Assembly (NCBI RefSeq): GCF_020179835.1 | Contig: NZ_JAIUDA010000004.1 | Span: 124,001 to 188,000, forward strand | Origin: Pantoea sp. alder81 | Lineage (GTDB): Bacteria; Pseudomonadota; Gammaproteobacteria; Enterobacterales; Enterobacteriaceae | Reading direction: 5' to 3' | Length of the DNA stretch: 64,000 nucleotides | Shown: piece by piece, positions 1 to 8,305 of the stretch | Layout of the letters: the number at the start of each line of letters is the position of its first letter | Numbering within the stretch: position 1 is the stretch's first letter | Program-made: the position numbers and the translations under genes | Notes under the pieces: model-generated | The model's input: the letters and a program-made list of their open reading frames with translations, nothing else | The model's database searches: none | What the model was told of the DNA's origin: nothing

Positions 1-269
1 TTGTTCGGCGGGAAATAGAGCGGCGCGGGCGCAAATTTGGACTGCGGATACAGCCCCTGAAAATCTGAACCTGCGCGATTCGCAAATGGCATATTGCGCC
101 AGTTTTCGACCGCCTGTGCGCGATCAATACGTAAACCTGCTTCCAGTACCAGCACCGAGTAGCCCTGACTGACGAGTTCGTTCGCCATCAATCCACCGAC
201 CACACCTGAGCCCACAATCACAATGTCTGCGGAGGCATCACCCTGCGCAGTAAAAGTTGGTTTTTTCAT
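1..269 (-). CDS. GMC-family FAD dehydrogenase large subunit (N-terminal part only)
   Basis: Only the first 89 codons lie inside the window; the gene runs off the left edge. The product starts MKKPTF and has a Rossmann FAD-binding motif DIVIVGSGVVGGLMA at about residues 15-29, then LVLEAG, the usual start of the GMC-type large subunit of gluconate 2-dehydrogenase, sorbitol dehydrogenase or 2-ketogluconate dehydrogenase. The small subunit lies 29 bp upstream on the same strand, the gene order of the three-subunit membrane complexes (small, large, cytochrome c). A cytochrome c gene is therefore expected beyond the edge. Substrate cannot be told from this fragment. The ATG at 267-269 is the only in-frame start close to the preceding gene; a second ATG at 278-280 meets a stop within four codons. 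Confidence 0.88.
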   Translation of the reverse strand, partial: MKKPTFTAQGDASADIVIVGSGVVGGLMANELVSQGYSVLVLEAGLRIDRAQAVENWRNMPFANRAGSDFQGLYPQSKFAPAPLYFPPN

Positions 270-298
270 GATTTTTTCATCGTTTTAGTTATCGGAAA

Positions 299-865
299 TT
301 ACAGCTGTTCGAGATGACCGTCGAGCTCATCCGGCACCGGAGCCGTCCACCAAATTGGGCCGTTGCCGCAGTACGTCGGCACCACCAAACCATCGCTAAC
401 CGTCTGGTACATCAGCGCCTGTTTGTAAGCCACCAGCGTGCCGTGGTAGTCATCCCCGACCGTGCCGGTGTACCAGGCTGTGACGATTTGATAGAGGAAA
501 TCATGCAGCCCGGCGCTGCTGGCTTTAGCCAGGAAATCCTGGGCGGTAATTTTTGGCGTTATCAGCGCATCGAGTTGCGCAACACGTGCCACAAATTGCG
601 CGTCACGCTGCGCCAGAACCTCGTAAAAGCGGGCGGCAAGTGCTACATCCAGATGCTTATGCTCGGTGATTGCCTGCGAGATGCGAACAAACTGTTTCAC
701 TGCGTCGCTGGCGTGAATCACGCTGGCCGCAAACGCCCGCCCCGGCAGGGCTGCGACCGCGCCAGTGACGGTTAATCCGAGTGTGGCGAGCAGGAATTCC
801 CTGCGAGTGGAACCGGTTCCATTTTTAGATGCAGAAACGGTTTCGGGTGCAAAATGTCGTTTCAT
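299..865 (-). CDS. Gluconate 2-dehydrogenase subunit 3 family protein (Tat-exported small subunit)
   Basis: A 188-residue protein with a twin-arginine leader: STRREFLLATLG at about residues 19-30, followed by a hydrophobic stretch and a cleavage-like LPGRAFA. This is the pattern of the small subunit of membrane-bound gluconate/sorbitol dehydrogenases, which is folded in the cytoplasm and escorts the FAD subunit through the Tat pathway to the periplasm. I chose the ATG at 863-865; the reading frame stays open to a TTG at 904, but that would place an unusually long tail ahead of the Tat motif. It lies directly upstream of the FAD subunit gene, so the two are surely cotranscribed. Together with the missing cytochrome they would oxidise a sugar acid or polyol in the periplasm and pass electrons to ubiquinone. 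Confidence 0.85.
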   Translation of the reverse strand: MKRHFAPETVSASKNGTGSTRREFLLATLGLTVTGAVAALPGRAFAASVIHASDAVKQFVRISQAITEHKHLDVALAARFYEVLAQRDAQFVARVAQLDALITPKITAQDFLAKASSAGLHDFLYQIVTAWYTGTVGDDYHGTLVAYKQALMYQTVSDGLVVPTYCGNGPIWWTAPVPDELDGHLEQL

Positions 866-904
866 GGGGTTACCTGATGCTGAGACAAAAGAGGAGAAAG
901 CCAA

Positions 905-1394
905 ACGGCGCTATCCTAACGATTTCGTTGCAAAACTGTTATCAGGATTTGAACGAAATCCCATTAAACGATGGGGTTTTAGCTCTAAATGATAATTTAG
1001 GTCAAAAATTGTTGGGTTTAGGATAGTTGCGAGGAGGGCTAAAATGGGCAACTTTTATTCAATCACTGAGGAGCAAAGTCAATTTCAGCAACACTGGGAA
1101 TAGCAAGTGCATCCTGAATATTGTGTCGCTTACCAATTAAATTTTTTTTAACCTGGATTGTCATTGAAACTGGCTCGCTGCTCTATCCTCAATGATATGC
1201 ACAAGGCGTTCTTCAGCCTGTTTCTTAGCAGCAGATTTTTTTGATTGGGTAAACAACCTGTAATAGTCAAAATTCCCATCCCCCTCCTGTTTAAGTGAAG
1301 ACTTGTATGTTTGATAGGCCAGTGATTCATCTTATCAGCACTTCATTTTCTCAAAAGACAGATGTGGCTGGTAATCATCATTATTGCCTTATCA
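905..1394. other. 490-bp region without a convincing gene
   Basis: Between the dehydrogenase operon and the lacI-type gene. It holds the dehydrogenase promoter region and a possible 19-codon reading frame at 1044-1103. The other open frames here are short, lack ribosome sites and have no recognisable family. No repeat or hairpin stands out. Confidence 0.5.
1044..1103 (+). other. Tiny ORF (19 codons) with a strong ribosome-binding site
   Basis: ATG at 1044 is preceded by GAGGAGGG at 1031-1038, a near-perfect Shine-Dalgarno with good spacing. The peptide begins MGNFYSITEEQ and stops at TAG 1101-1103; the frame after the stop continues for about 15 codons with protein-like composition, so this may be the decayed 5' end of a lost gene rather than a real small protein. 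Function unknown. Confidence 0.2.
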
Positions 1395-2417
1395 CTATGA
1401 GAAATAGGAGTATCGGTGAAAAATCAGCAGAGGCGTTTTCACATCCTCCGGCGAGCGCTCACTCAGCGGCTGTTCAAATATCGTCAGACATTGCTCGATC
1501 TCGCGCCGCATATCATGTCCTAGCACCATATCCATCGTGCCTTTTTCCAGTAGCAGGCGACTCGATTCACTCAACTCATGTCCGGTGAAGATCACTTTAT
1601 CCTGCACACCAAATGCCTCCAGCGCTTTTGCCACGCCTTCGTTGCCGCCCGCCGTGTTGTAAATTCCGGCCAGCGGCTCCCCCTCTTCCAGCCACTTTTT
1701 CACGCTGTGCCACGCGGTTTCCGCTTCGTCGTTAATATTGACGCGGTCGCGGATCGTCAGCCACGGGAAAGATTCGCGCAGCACGCGACGAAAGCCGATT
1801 TCGCGCTCCTCTTGCGTGCGATAGGTCGAACTGCAAATCAGCAGGATATTGCCCGGCTGTTGTTGCGGCAGCATACGCCCCATAAACCAGCCCGCCGTCG
1901 CGCCGGAGGCGGTTTGATCGATACCGACATATGCGGTACGCCGTGAATTGGGTAGATCGCTGGTCAGGCAGATCACCTGCACGCCATCATCAATGGCGGT
2001 TTTCACCACACGATTGATCTTCACATCATCACGACAGACTAAAATAATGCCGCTGGCTTCACTGGCGCGGCGTTCAATCAGCTTGCTAAAGCGCTCCGCG
2101 TTGAATTGCGCACTCGGCAAAGTATCCAGTGTGATGTGTAGCTGTGGACGCTCACGCATTACCGCGCGTGCATGCAACTCAAGTTGAGCAACAAAGCTGG
2201 TGCCGGACTCACACACAATCGCGATACGTTTTGCCGTTCCACGATGGTCTTCTGTGCCACTCAGCCCTAATCGCGCCATCGCAGTTTCGACTTTCTTACG
2301 CGTCACTTCGCGCACGCCTTCCCGACCATTAAGCACGCGGTCAACGGTGGCAGGGCTCACGCCCGCTTCCTTCGCAATATCTTTAATTGATGGCGACTTC
2401 CAGTTCTGCAGCGTCAT
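1395..2417 (-). CDS. LacI-family transcriptional regulator
   Basis: 340 residues. The N-terminus carries a LacI helix-turn-helix (SIKDIAKEAGVSPATVDRVL, about residues 10-29) with the hinge following; the rest is a periplasmic-binding-protein-like effector domain, with the TVDRVLNGR signature seen in regulators whose effector domain resembles ribose or inositol binding proteins. It is divergent from the inositol-dehydrogenase-like gene, separated by 239 bp, so that gene is its probable target and a cyclitol or sugar its probable effector (inference). The start at 2417 sits ten codons before the helix-turn-helix, the normal distance. Confidence 0.85.
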   Translation of the reverse strand: MTLQNWKSPSIKDIAKEAGVSPATVDRVLNGREGVREVTRKKVETAMARLGLSGTEDHRGTAKRIAIVCESGTSFVAQLELHARAVMRERPQLHITLDTLPSAQFNAERFSKLIERRASEASGIILVCRDDVKINRVVKTAIDDGVQVICLTSDLPNSRRTAYVGIDQTASGATAGWFMGRMLPQQQPGNILLICSSTYRTQEEREIGFRRVLRESFPWLTIRDRVNINDEAETAWHSVKKWLEEGEPLAGIYNTAGGNEGVAKALEAFGVQDKVIFTGHELSESSRLLLEKGTMDMVLGHDMRREIEQCLTIFEQPLSERSPEDVKTPLLIFHRYSYFS

Positions 2418-2656
2418 AATCTTTCCTGATGTCCTTCACCTCATGGATGAAACAGTAGCTTGAGAAGAGACTAATAATCAAATCGTTATAACTCTATGAA
2501 TCAAGTGAATTAGCTGCACTTTGATGTTATTCACCTCAAATTTTCATGTGATCACAATCATCTTTTCAGCATCTGTTTCAGGCTTTGCTTTGACTTAAAA
2601 CTTCACCAATACGCTTAATAGCGCCATCACCTGTCGCCCTCATAGGAAATAAAAAA

Positions 2657-3655
2657 ATGCTCAATGTTGCTCTCTTAGGTGCTGGCCGTATTGGACAGAT
2701 TCACGCCGGAAATATCGCCGCGCATCCGCAGTGTCGCCTGGCATATGTGATGGATGTCTACGCACCTGCTGCCAATGCGCTTGCCGGGAAATACGGTGCT
2801 AAAGTGGCGGATCTCGACACCATTCTGGCGGACAGTTCGATTGATCTGGTGGCGATTTGCAGCGCCACCAACACTCACGCGGATTTAATTGAAGCCACCG
2901 CGCGTGCCAAAAAAGCCATCTTCTGTGAGAAGCCAGTGGATTTGAGTCTTGAGCGAGTGCAGAGTTGTTTAGCCACGGTGCGTGAAGCCGGCGTGCCGCT
3001 GATGATTGGTTTTAATCGCCGCTTTGATCCGAGCATGGCGCATTTGCAAGCGTGTCTGCGTGATGGCGAGATTGGTGAAACCGAGTTGGTGACCATCAGC
3101 TCACGCGATCCGGGTGCACCCCCTGCCGAGTACGTAAAAGTCTCAGGCGGCCTGTTCCGCGATATGACTATTCATGATTTCGATATGGCGCGCTGGTTAT
3201 TAAATGAAGAGCCGGTGACGGTGTACGCCAGTGCGGCGGCATTAGTTGATCCTGAGATTAAAGCGCTGGGCGATGTCGATACCGCCGTCGTTACGCTGAC
3301 CTGTGTCAGCGGCAAGATGGCGGTGATCACCAACAGCCGTCGTGCCAGCTACGGCTACGATCAGCGTGTTGAAGTACACGGCAGCGAAGGGATGTTGCAG
3401 GTGACGAATCAGCTGGAATCTCAGCTGGTGAAATCCGTGGCAAATGGCGTGGTGGCGCAGAAGCCGCAGCACTTCTTCCTGCAGCGTTATGCCGATGCGT
3501 ATCGTAGTGAACTGGCGACCTTTATCGACGCGCTGGCAAAAGGCGAAGGTCAATATCCGAGCGGTAATGATGGATTGCAGGCGTTGTTACTGGCGGATGC
3601 AGCGCTGGAGTCATTGAAAACCGGCAAGCCGGTATCGCCGCAGTCGTTGCTGTAA
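2657..3655 (+). CDS. iolG: Inositol 2-dehydrogenase-like Gfo/Idh/MocA oxidoreductase
   Basis: 332 residues. Residues 6-20 form the NAD-binding GAGRIGQIHAG motif; Glu91-Lys92-Pro93 is the EKP motif with the catalytic lysine; Asp169, His173 and Asp174 in FRDMTIHDFDMARW fit the active-site Asp/His pair of myo-inositol dehydrogenase. Family members oxidise inositol at C2 to 2-keto-inositol with NAD; several relatives use other cyclitols or sugars, so the substrate is not certain. No other iol gene (iolB, C, D, E) is near, so it is a single-gene unit under the divergent LacI regulator. The ribosome site AGGAAA precedes the ATG. The next gene is convergent, with a hairpin between them. Confidence 0.78.
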   Translation: MLNVALLGAGRIGQIHAGNIAAHPQCRLAYVMDVYAPAANALAGKYGAKVADLDTILADSSIDLVAICSATNTHADLIEATARAKKAIFCEKPVDLSLERVQSCLATVREAGVPLMIGFNRRFDPSMAHLQACLRDGEIGETELVTISSRDPGAPPAEYVKVSGGLFRDMTIHDFDMARWLLNEEPVTVYASAAALVDPEIKALGDVDTAVVTLTCVSGKMAVITNSRRASYGYDQRVEVHGSEGMLQVTNQLESQLVKSVANGVVAQKPQHFFLQRYADAYRSELATFIDALAKGEGQYPSGNDGLQALLLADAALESLKTGKPVSPQSLL

Positions 3656-3824
3656 GGCGGTGCTGATAAGGGGCGAACCCTGGTTCGTCCCTTCAACAAC
3701 TACCCCTAAAGATGGAAGCTTGATTGAAAGCTCACTGAAGCTTAAGTAAACCGGTCAGAGCGCGACATAGGCAGCATTGTGCTGCTCATTCATGCCGACG
3801 TTAAGCAATCAAAACGCATAGGCT

Positions 3825-3850
3825 TCAGGGCGTCCGTTAAGACGCCCTGA
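3825..3850. terminator. Perfect 10-bp stem-loop between convergent genes
   Basis: Arms TCAGGGCGTC (3825-3834) and GACGCCCTGA (3841-3850) around a 6-nt loop. It lies seven bases beyond the pirin stop and about 170 bases beyond the iolG-like stop, the position of a shared terminator. The T-tract is poor on both strands (GTTTT on the plus side), so termination may be weak or Rho-assisted. Confidence 0.5.
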
Positions 3851-3856
3851 CCTGTT

Positions 3857-4582
3857 TTAACGCTGTGGATGATTCACTTCCAGCGGACGCAGATCAAACA
3901 GCAACACTTCTGCATCATTGCCATTGCTGAACTGCAGCGCGGTTTCATTACGCACACGCGCACCGTCACCTTCCTTGAATTTCACACCATTCACTTCGAT
4001 GCTGCCGCGTGCCACATGAATGTAAGCGTAACGATCGGCATCCAGCGCGAAAGTCTGTTGCTCTGCGCCATCAAAGAAACCGGCATAGATGCGGATATCC
4101 TGACGCACGCTCAGCGAACCGTTATCCCCTTCCGGCGAGATAATCAAACGCAACTGCCCGCGTTTTTCGCTCTCTGCCACGGAAATCTGCTGGTAACCCG
4201 GCTGAGTGTTGCGCTCGCCCGGTACAATCCAGATTTGCAGGAAGTGAACGTTATCGCTCTTCGAGTGGTTGAACTCGCTATGCGTCACACCGCTACCCGC
4301 GCTCATCAACTGCACATCACCGGGGACGATTACTGAACCCGTTCCCATCGAATCTTTATGCTCCAGCGCACCGTCCAGCACATAGGAGATGATCTCCATA
4401 TTGTTGTGTGGATGGGCACCAAAACCACGCCCCGGCGCGACACGGTCATCGTTAATCACCAGCAGGTCGGAAAAACCAGTCTGTTTGGGATCCCAATAGC
4501 TGGCGAAAGAGAAAGTGTGGTGCGAGTTCAGCCAACCGTGGTCACCCACTCCGCGTTGTTCTGACAGACGTTGTTCAATCAT
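3857..4582 (-). CDS. Pirin-family protein (YhhW-like quercetinase-type bicupin)
   Basis: 241 residues. The metal ligands of the E. coli YhhW type are all in place: His57 and His59 in GAHPHNN, His101 and Glu103 in GVTHSEF. The N-terminal cupin carries the pirin core and the C-terminal half the second cupin. Relatives show quercetin 2,3-dioxygenase activity in vitro; the physiological substrate is unknown. The protein is cytoplasmic, with no signal peptide. It is divergent from a LysR-type gene 123 bp away, a common pirin arrangement in enterobacteria, so that regulator probably controls it. Confidence 0.88.
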   Translation of the reverse strand: MIEQRLSEQRGVGDHGWLNSHHTFSFASYWDPKQTGFSDLLVINDDRVAPGRGFGAHPHNNMEIISYVLDGALEHKDSMGTGSVIVPGDVQLMSAGSGVTHSEFNHSKSDNVHFLQIWIVPGERNTQPGYQQISVAESEKRGQLRLIISPEGDNGSLSVRQDIRIYAGFFDGAEQQTFALDADRYAYIHVARGSIEVNGVKFKEGDGARVRNETALQFSNGNDAEVLLFDLRPLEVNHPQR

Positions 4583-4705
4583 GGTTTGCTCCTCAAATGT
4601 GCGGTGGAAGGACGTTTGCCCTTCCGAATGAGGATAAGTATACGTAAACTAATTTGCCCAACAATGCCCTAACCTGACAATGACTGTCACCGAAAAGTGG
4701 ACAAT

Positions 4706-5584
4706 ATGCAGATAGAAGATCTTCGTATTTATGTCGCCGTAATTAAAGCCGGTAACTTTACCGCCGCCGCCGAACAGCTGATGCTGTCGAAGCAATACGT
4801 CAGCCGCCGTATTGCCGCGCTGGAGGAATCACTCGGTGCGCGTCTGCTGAATCGCAACACGCGCAAACTGTCGGTGACGGATAACGGCCAGCTCTTTGCC
4901 CAACATGCACAACGTATTCTCGATGATGTGCAGGAAGCCCAGCAGGCGGTATCTGGCCGGCAACAGGTGTTGCAGGGCAGCTTCCGCTTGAGCGTGCCGA
5001 TGTCGTTTGGCATCAGCCATTTGTCGCCGTATATCGCCGAGTTTCTCAGTCAGCATCCCGGATTGCAGTTCCAGGTGGAGTTGGCGGACCGCTATGTCGA
5101 TATGGTCGGTGAAGGCTTTGATATGGCAATCCGTATTGGCACCCTGCCCGATTCCAGCTTAATCGCCAAACGTCTGGGCGTATTTCGCCGCGTGATCTGT
5201 GGCAGTCCATCCTACATTCAGGGCGCGGGCGCACCGCGTGAACCCGAGGATCTGCTTGATCATGCTTGCCTGCGTTACGGGCGCGAAAGCCAGACTGGCT
5301 GGGAACTGTTTAACGGTGAGCAGCGCAAGGTGATAGCGGTGCAAGGCCCGATGGTGAGTAATAACGGTGAGATGCTGCGTGATGCCGCGGTGGCCGGATT
5401 AGGATTGATTCTGCTGCCGGAATTTATCGTGGCACCGGCATTAGCCAGCGGTGATCTGATGACCGTGCTGGATGAGTGGCAGCCTTCCTCACTCAACCTG
5501 AACGCGCTCTATCCACAGCATCGTCAGCGCAGTGAAGTGAACAGAGTTTTTATGGCGTTTTTGCAGGAAAAGTTGGCAGGATGA
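4706..5584 (+). CDS. LysR-family transcriptional regulator (pirin-linked)
   Basis: 292 residues from the ATG at 4706; a GTG three codons upstream (4697) is the alternative start. The winged helix-turn-helix is at about residues 1-60 (NFTAAAEQLMLSKQYVSRRI), followed by the linker helix and a LysR substrate-binding domain. The GSFRLSVPMSFGI and DLAIRIG-like (FDMAIRIGTLPDS) segments place it in the CrgA/DmlR-like branch, which often controls adjacent oxidoreductases or pirins. The inducer is unknown. Confidence 0.85.
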   Translation: MQIEDLRIYVAVIKAGNFTAAAEQLMLSKQYVSRRIAALEESLGARLLNRNTRKLSVTDNGQLFAQHAQRILDDVQEAQQAVSGRQQVLQGSFRLSVPMSFGISHLSPYIAEFLSQHPGLQFQVELADRYVDMVGEGFDMAIRIGTLPDSSLIAKRLGVFRRVICGSPSYIQGAGAPREPEDLLDHACLRYGRESQTGWELFNGEQRKVIAVQGPMVSNNGEMLRDAAVAGLGLILLPEFIVAPALASGDLMTVLDEWQPSSLNLNALYPQHRQRSEVNRVFMAFLQEKLAG

Positions 5585-5650
5585 CCCAACTAAAAATCCC
5601 AACCTGCTGAGAAGCACAAGCAAGTGTTGTTAAAAAGGGCACCCTGCTTA

Positions 5651-5860
5651 TGGCCGAAGCACCTCTGCAGCTGCCCGGCTTTCCGCAGCGCAGAGGCTTT
5701 TACGTTGGGCCAGGAGACAGTCGCATAGATGCGACTGTCAGTTCGGGTTGGCCAGGACGGCCTTACCCGAACGATCCGTCGGCACGACGTGGAAGCCGAT
5801 GGCACCGCGTCAGCGGCGCGAGGACGGCCCGGTAGCCGCAGAGGTGCTACGGGTCCACGT
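5651..5860. ncRNA. Candidate structured RNA or palindromic repeat element with four to five strong hairpins
   Basis: Nested inverted repeats fill this intergenic stretch. Hairpin A: CCTCTGC (5662-5668) plus GCTGC (5670-5674) pair with GCAGC (5685-5689) and GCAGAGG (5690-5696), inside outer TGGCC/GGCCA. Hairpin B: GACAGTCGCAT (5716-5726) pairs perfectly with ATGCGACTGTC (5729-5739). Hairpin C: GTTCGGGT (5741-5748) pairs with ACCCGAAC (5765-5772) with an inner GGCC/GGCC. Hairpin D: ACGTGGA (5787-5793) pairs with TCCACGT (5854-5860) and encloses CCGC/GCGG (5805-5816) and GTAGC/GCTAC (5832-5850). On the minus strand a T5 run at 5632-5636 follows, so it could be the 3' UTR of the MFS gene or a separate RNA. 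The family is not recognised; an intergenic repeat is the main alternative. Confidence 0.5.
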
Positions 5861-5882
5861 TCAAACCTACATAGACGGGCCG

Positions 5883-7118
5883 TTAAACCCCGCCCTCATG
5901 CGCAAACGTAATCGACTTTCTCCGTGCATCGCGCACCGCAATAGCGTGGATCAGCAATCCAAACACCGCCAGAATCGCACCGACCCAGCCAGTGGACTGC
6001 CAGCCAAGTCCCGCAGAAATGGTCACGCCACCCAGCCACGCGCCTAGCGCATTCGCCAGGTTAAAGGCTGAGTGATTCAACGCCGCCGCCATAGTTTGCG
6101 CATCGCCAGCCACATCCATTAAACGGATTTGCAGCACGCTCGCCAGCGCCACCATGGTGCCCACCAGCATCACATTGAGTGAACCGGCAAACGCATAGTG
6201 CGCGGTAAACACAAAGGCGCTCAGCACCAGCACCGACCAGATCAGCACGATGCGAATGGTTTTCTCCAGCCCGCGATCCGCCAGACGCCCACCCACCACG
6301 TTGCCGATGATCATGCCGAGACCGAACAGCGCCAGCACCGCCGGAATCCAACTGACCGGCATCTGCGCCAATTCGGTTAACGTAGGTTTGACGTAGCTGA
6401 ACACCGAGAACAAGCCACCGCTGCCGACCGCGCCAATCGCCAGCGTTAGCAACACCTGCTTGCGCGTCAGCGCAGAGAGTTCGCGTAGTGGGCTGGCGGT
6501 TTTATCACCGGCTACGTTCGGCACCCACATCCCCACCAGTACCATGGTCAACAGCGCTAACACGCCAACAATGGCGAAGGCTTCACGCCAGCCAAACACT
6601 TGCCCAATCGCGGTGACCGCAGGCACGCCGAGCAGGTTGGCAATCGTCAGGCCAAACAGCACCATCGAAACTGCCTGGGCGCGTTTTCTGCGCTCCACCA
6701 ATCCAGCGGCGACCAGTGCAGCGACCCCGAAGAACGTACCGTGCGGGAAACCAGCGAGGAAACGTGCCAGCAGCATCGAGTAGTAACCTGGTGCAATCGA
6801 GCTAAACAGGTTACCCGCGGCAAACAGGCCCATCAGCGTCATCAGGAAATTTCGACGTGAGGCACGCGCACCGAGCACAGCCAACAGCGGCGCGCCAATC
6901 ACCACACCGAGCGCGTAAATACTGATCAGGTGGCCCGCAGTGGGGATGGAAACATTGAGGCCGGTGGCGGCATCGGGCAGCAGGCCCATAATGACGAATT
7001 CGCCGGTACCAATGGCAAAGCCACCGGTGCCGAGCGCAAACAGCGCTTTCAGCACACTGGCGCGCGGCAGCGAAGCCTGTTCCGGCAGCTGATTAAGTTG
7101 AGGTTGTGCAGATGACAT
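5883..7118 (-). CDS. MFS transporter, YdhP/AraJ-like drug/sugar efflux family
   Basis: 411 residues with 12 predicted membrane helices. The first helix region FAIGTGEFVIMGLLPD is typical of the DHA1 efflux branch that includes YdhP, AraJ and NepI; the loop between helices 2 and 3 has GARASRRN. I chose the ATG at 7116-7118 (MSSAQPQ); the open frame runs upstream to 7208 but that extension is not protein-like. It probably exports a small molecule by proton antiport; the substrate is unknown. It stands alone, with the structured element just past its stop codon. Confidence 0.82.
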   Translation of the reverse strand: MSSAQPQLNQLPEQASLPRASVLKALFALGTGGFAIGTGEFVIMGLLPDAATGLNVSIPTAGHLISIYALGVVIGAPLLAVLGARASRRNFLMTLMGLFAAGNLFSSIAPGYYSMLLARFLAGFPHGTFFGVAALVAAGLVERRKRAQAVSMVLFGLTIANLLGVPAVTAIGQVFGWREAFAIVGVLALLTMVLVGMWVPNVAGDKTASPLRELSALTRKQVLLTLAIGAVGSGGLFSVFSYVKPTLTELAQMPVSWIPAVLALFGLGMIIGNVVGGRLADRGLEKTIRIVLIWSVLVLSAFVFTAHYAFAGSLNVMLVGTMVALASVLQIRLMDVAGDAQTMAAALNHSAFNLANALGAWLGGVTISAGLGWQSTGWVGAILAVFGLLIHAIAVRDARRKSITFAHEGGV

Positions 7119-7293
7119 GGTTTTCCAGTAACGCAGGTGAAGAATCCAATCACAATCGTGGCGGCATTGAAGGCCACCATCGTTGAGACTGAAAGGATTT
7201 AGCTGCACATGATAACTGATTTAGATGAAATTTCGATGGCGGAGAATTATGTGGCTGCTAATTAATATTGTGATAACTGCTTAGCGCCCATCC

Positions 7294-7321
7294 CGGCGCA
7301 AAGTATCAGGACTTTGCGCCG
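7294..7321. terminator. 11-bp stem-loop downstream of the ROK kinase
   Basis: CGGCGCAAAGT (7294-7304) and ACTTTGCGCCG (7311-7321) form a perfect stem with a 6-nt loop, about 50 bases beyond the kinase stop on the minus strand. There is no clear T-run on either strand, so it may be a Rho-dependent 3' end or an mRNA-stabilising stem rather than a classical terminator. Confidence 0.4.
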
Positions 7322-7369
7322 TTATCGTCAGGCATTTTTACTGACATCGCTGCAGTATGTGCATTTTCT

Positions 7370-8305
7370 TTATGCAGCCTGACGCGCCAGCAGCGCCGCG
7401 CCGATCATTCCGCCGTTATGCGCAAACGCGCCGGGAACCACCAATGGATGCTGAGTACTGCGCAGCACATAACGCTGTACTTCCTCATTCAATGCTCCCA
7501 TCAACGGTGTCACCGAAGCCAACCCTCCCCCCACTGCCACCAGCGATGCGCCAGTAATATTGATGGTGTAAGCCAGCGGCTGACTCACCAGTTGTAACCA
7601 CACCTGAACGGTACGGTTAGCTTGCACTTCCTGCTGTTGCCAGCCGGCGATAATGTCGATGCTGCTCGCATTAACGCTATGCAAGGTGCGATGCAAATTC
7701 TCCAGCCCGCGCGCGCCACCGTAGCTATCGAGACAGCCTTTCTGCCCACAGGGGCAAGACTGGCGCGGCAAGCGAATAGTTTCGCCCTCAATATCCACTT
7801 CCGTGAGCGTAATCGGACCATGGCCCCACTCGCCGGTCAGGCCATTCTGTCCGGTAATAATCCGCCCATCCGCGACCAAACCGCCGCCGACGCCGGAACC
7901 GAGAATCGCGCCAAACACCACCTTATGCCCTTTGCCCACGCCTGCCTGCGCTTCCGCGAAGGTGAAACAGTCGGCATCGTTATGCACGATCACTTTACGT
8001 TGCAGTAACGCACCCAGCGCCTGGCTGAGATTGCGTTGATGAAAGGCCGGGATGTTGCTGGCAAACATCTCGCCGGTATCCGGTGCCACGATGCCTGCAG
8101 TGGAGATCGCCAGCGGTGAAACGATGTTGAAGTACTGCTGATGGTGTTCGATCATGCGGCCAATCAGCGCGGTGAAATCTGGCCAGCTGTTGGCCGGGAT
8201 GGTTTGCTGATCGAGGATAGTCAGCTGCTGCTGCGCATCCATCACACCCAGCTTGACGAACGAACCGCCCAGATCGAGGCAGATCACTGCCGGTGTTGTA
8301 CTCAT
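7370..8305 (-). CDS. ROK-family sugar kinase (NagK-like)
   Basis: 311 residues. The phosphate-binding DLGGSFVKLGV lies at about residues 11-21, the catalytic Asp in HNDADCF at about 110, GSGVGGGLV in the second ATP loop, and the ROK zinc site in EWGHG plus CPCGQKGC. All kinase residues are present, unlike the two ROK regulators in this window. Relatives phosphorylate N-acetylglucosamine, N-acetylmannosamine or glucose. It is the last gene of the ABC importer operon and overlaps the preceding permease gene by four bases (ATGA), so it should act on the imported compound or a sugar released from it. The exact sugar is not evident. Confidence 0.82.
   Translation of the reverse strand: MSTTPAVICLDLGGSFVKLGVMDAQQQLTILDQQTIPANSWPDFTALIGRMIEHHQQYFNIVSPLAISTAGIVAPDTGEMFASNIPAFHQRNLSQALGALLQRKVIVHNDADCFTFAEAQAGVGKGHKVVFGAILGSGVGGGLVADGRIITGQNGLTGEWGHGPITLTEVDIEGETIRLPRQSCPCGQKGCLDSYGGARGLENLHRTLHSVNASSIDIIAGWQQQEVQANRTVQVWLQLVSQPLAYTINITGASLVAVGGGLASVTPLMGALNEEVQRYVLRSTQHPLVVPGAFAHNGGMIGAALLARQAA

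Noticed and set aside
2547..2556. TGTGATCACA palindrome as a CRP site
   Set aside because: CRP halves need six bases between them; here they abut. It could be part of a LacI operator but there is no supporting second arm.
5640..6047. Several plus-strand frames over the structured intergenic element
   Set aside because: Arg/Pro/Gly-rich sequence without ribosome sites; the inverted repeats explain the open frames better than coding does.
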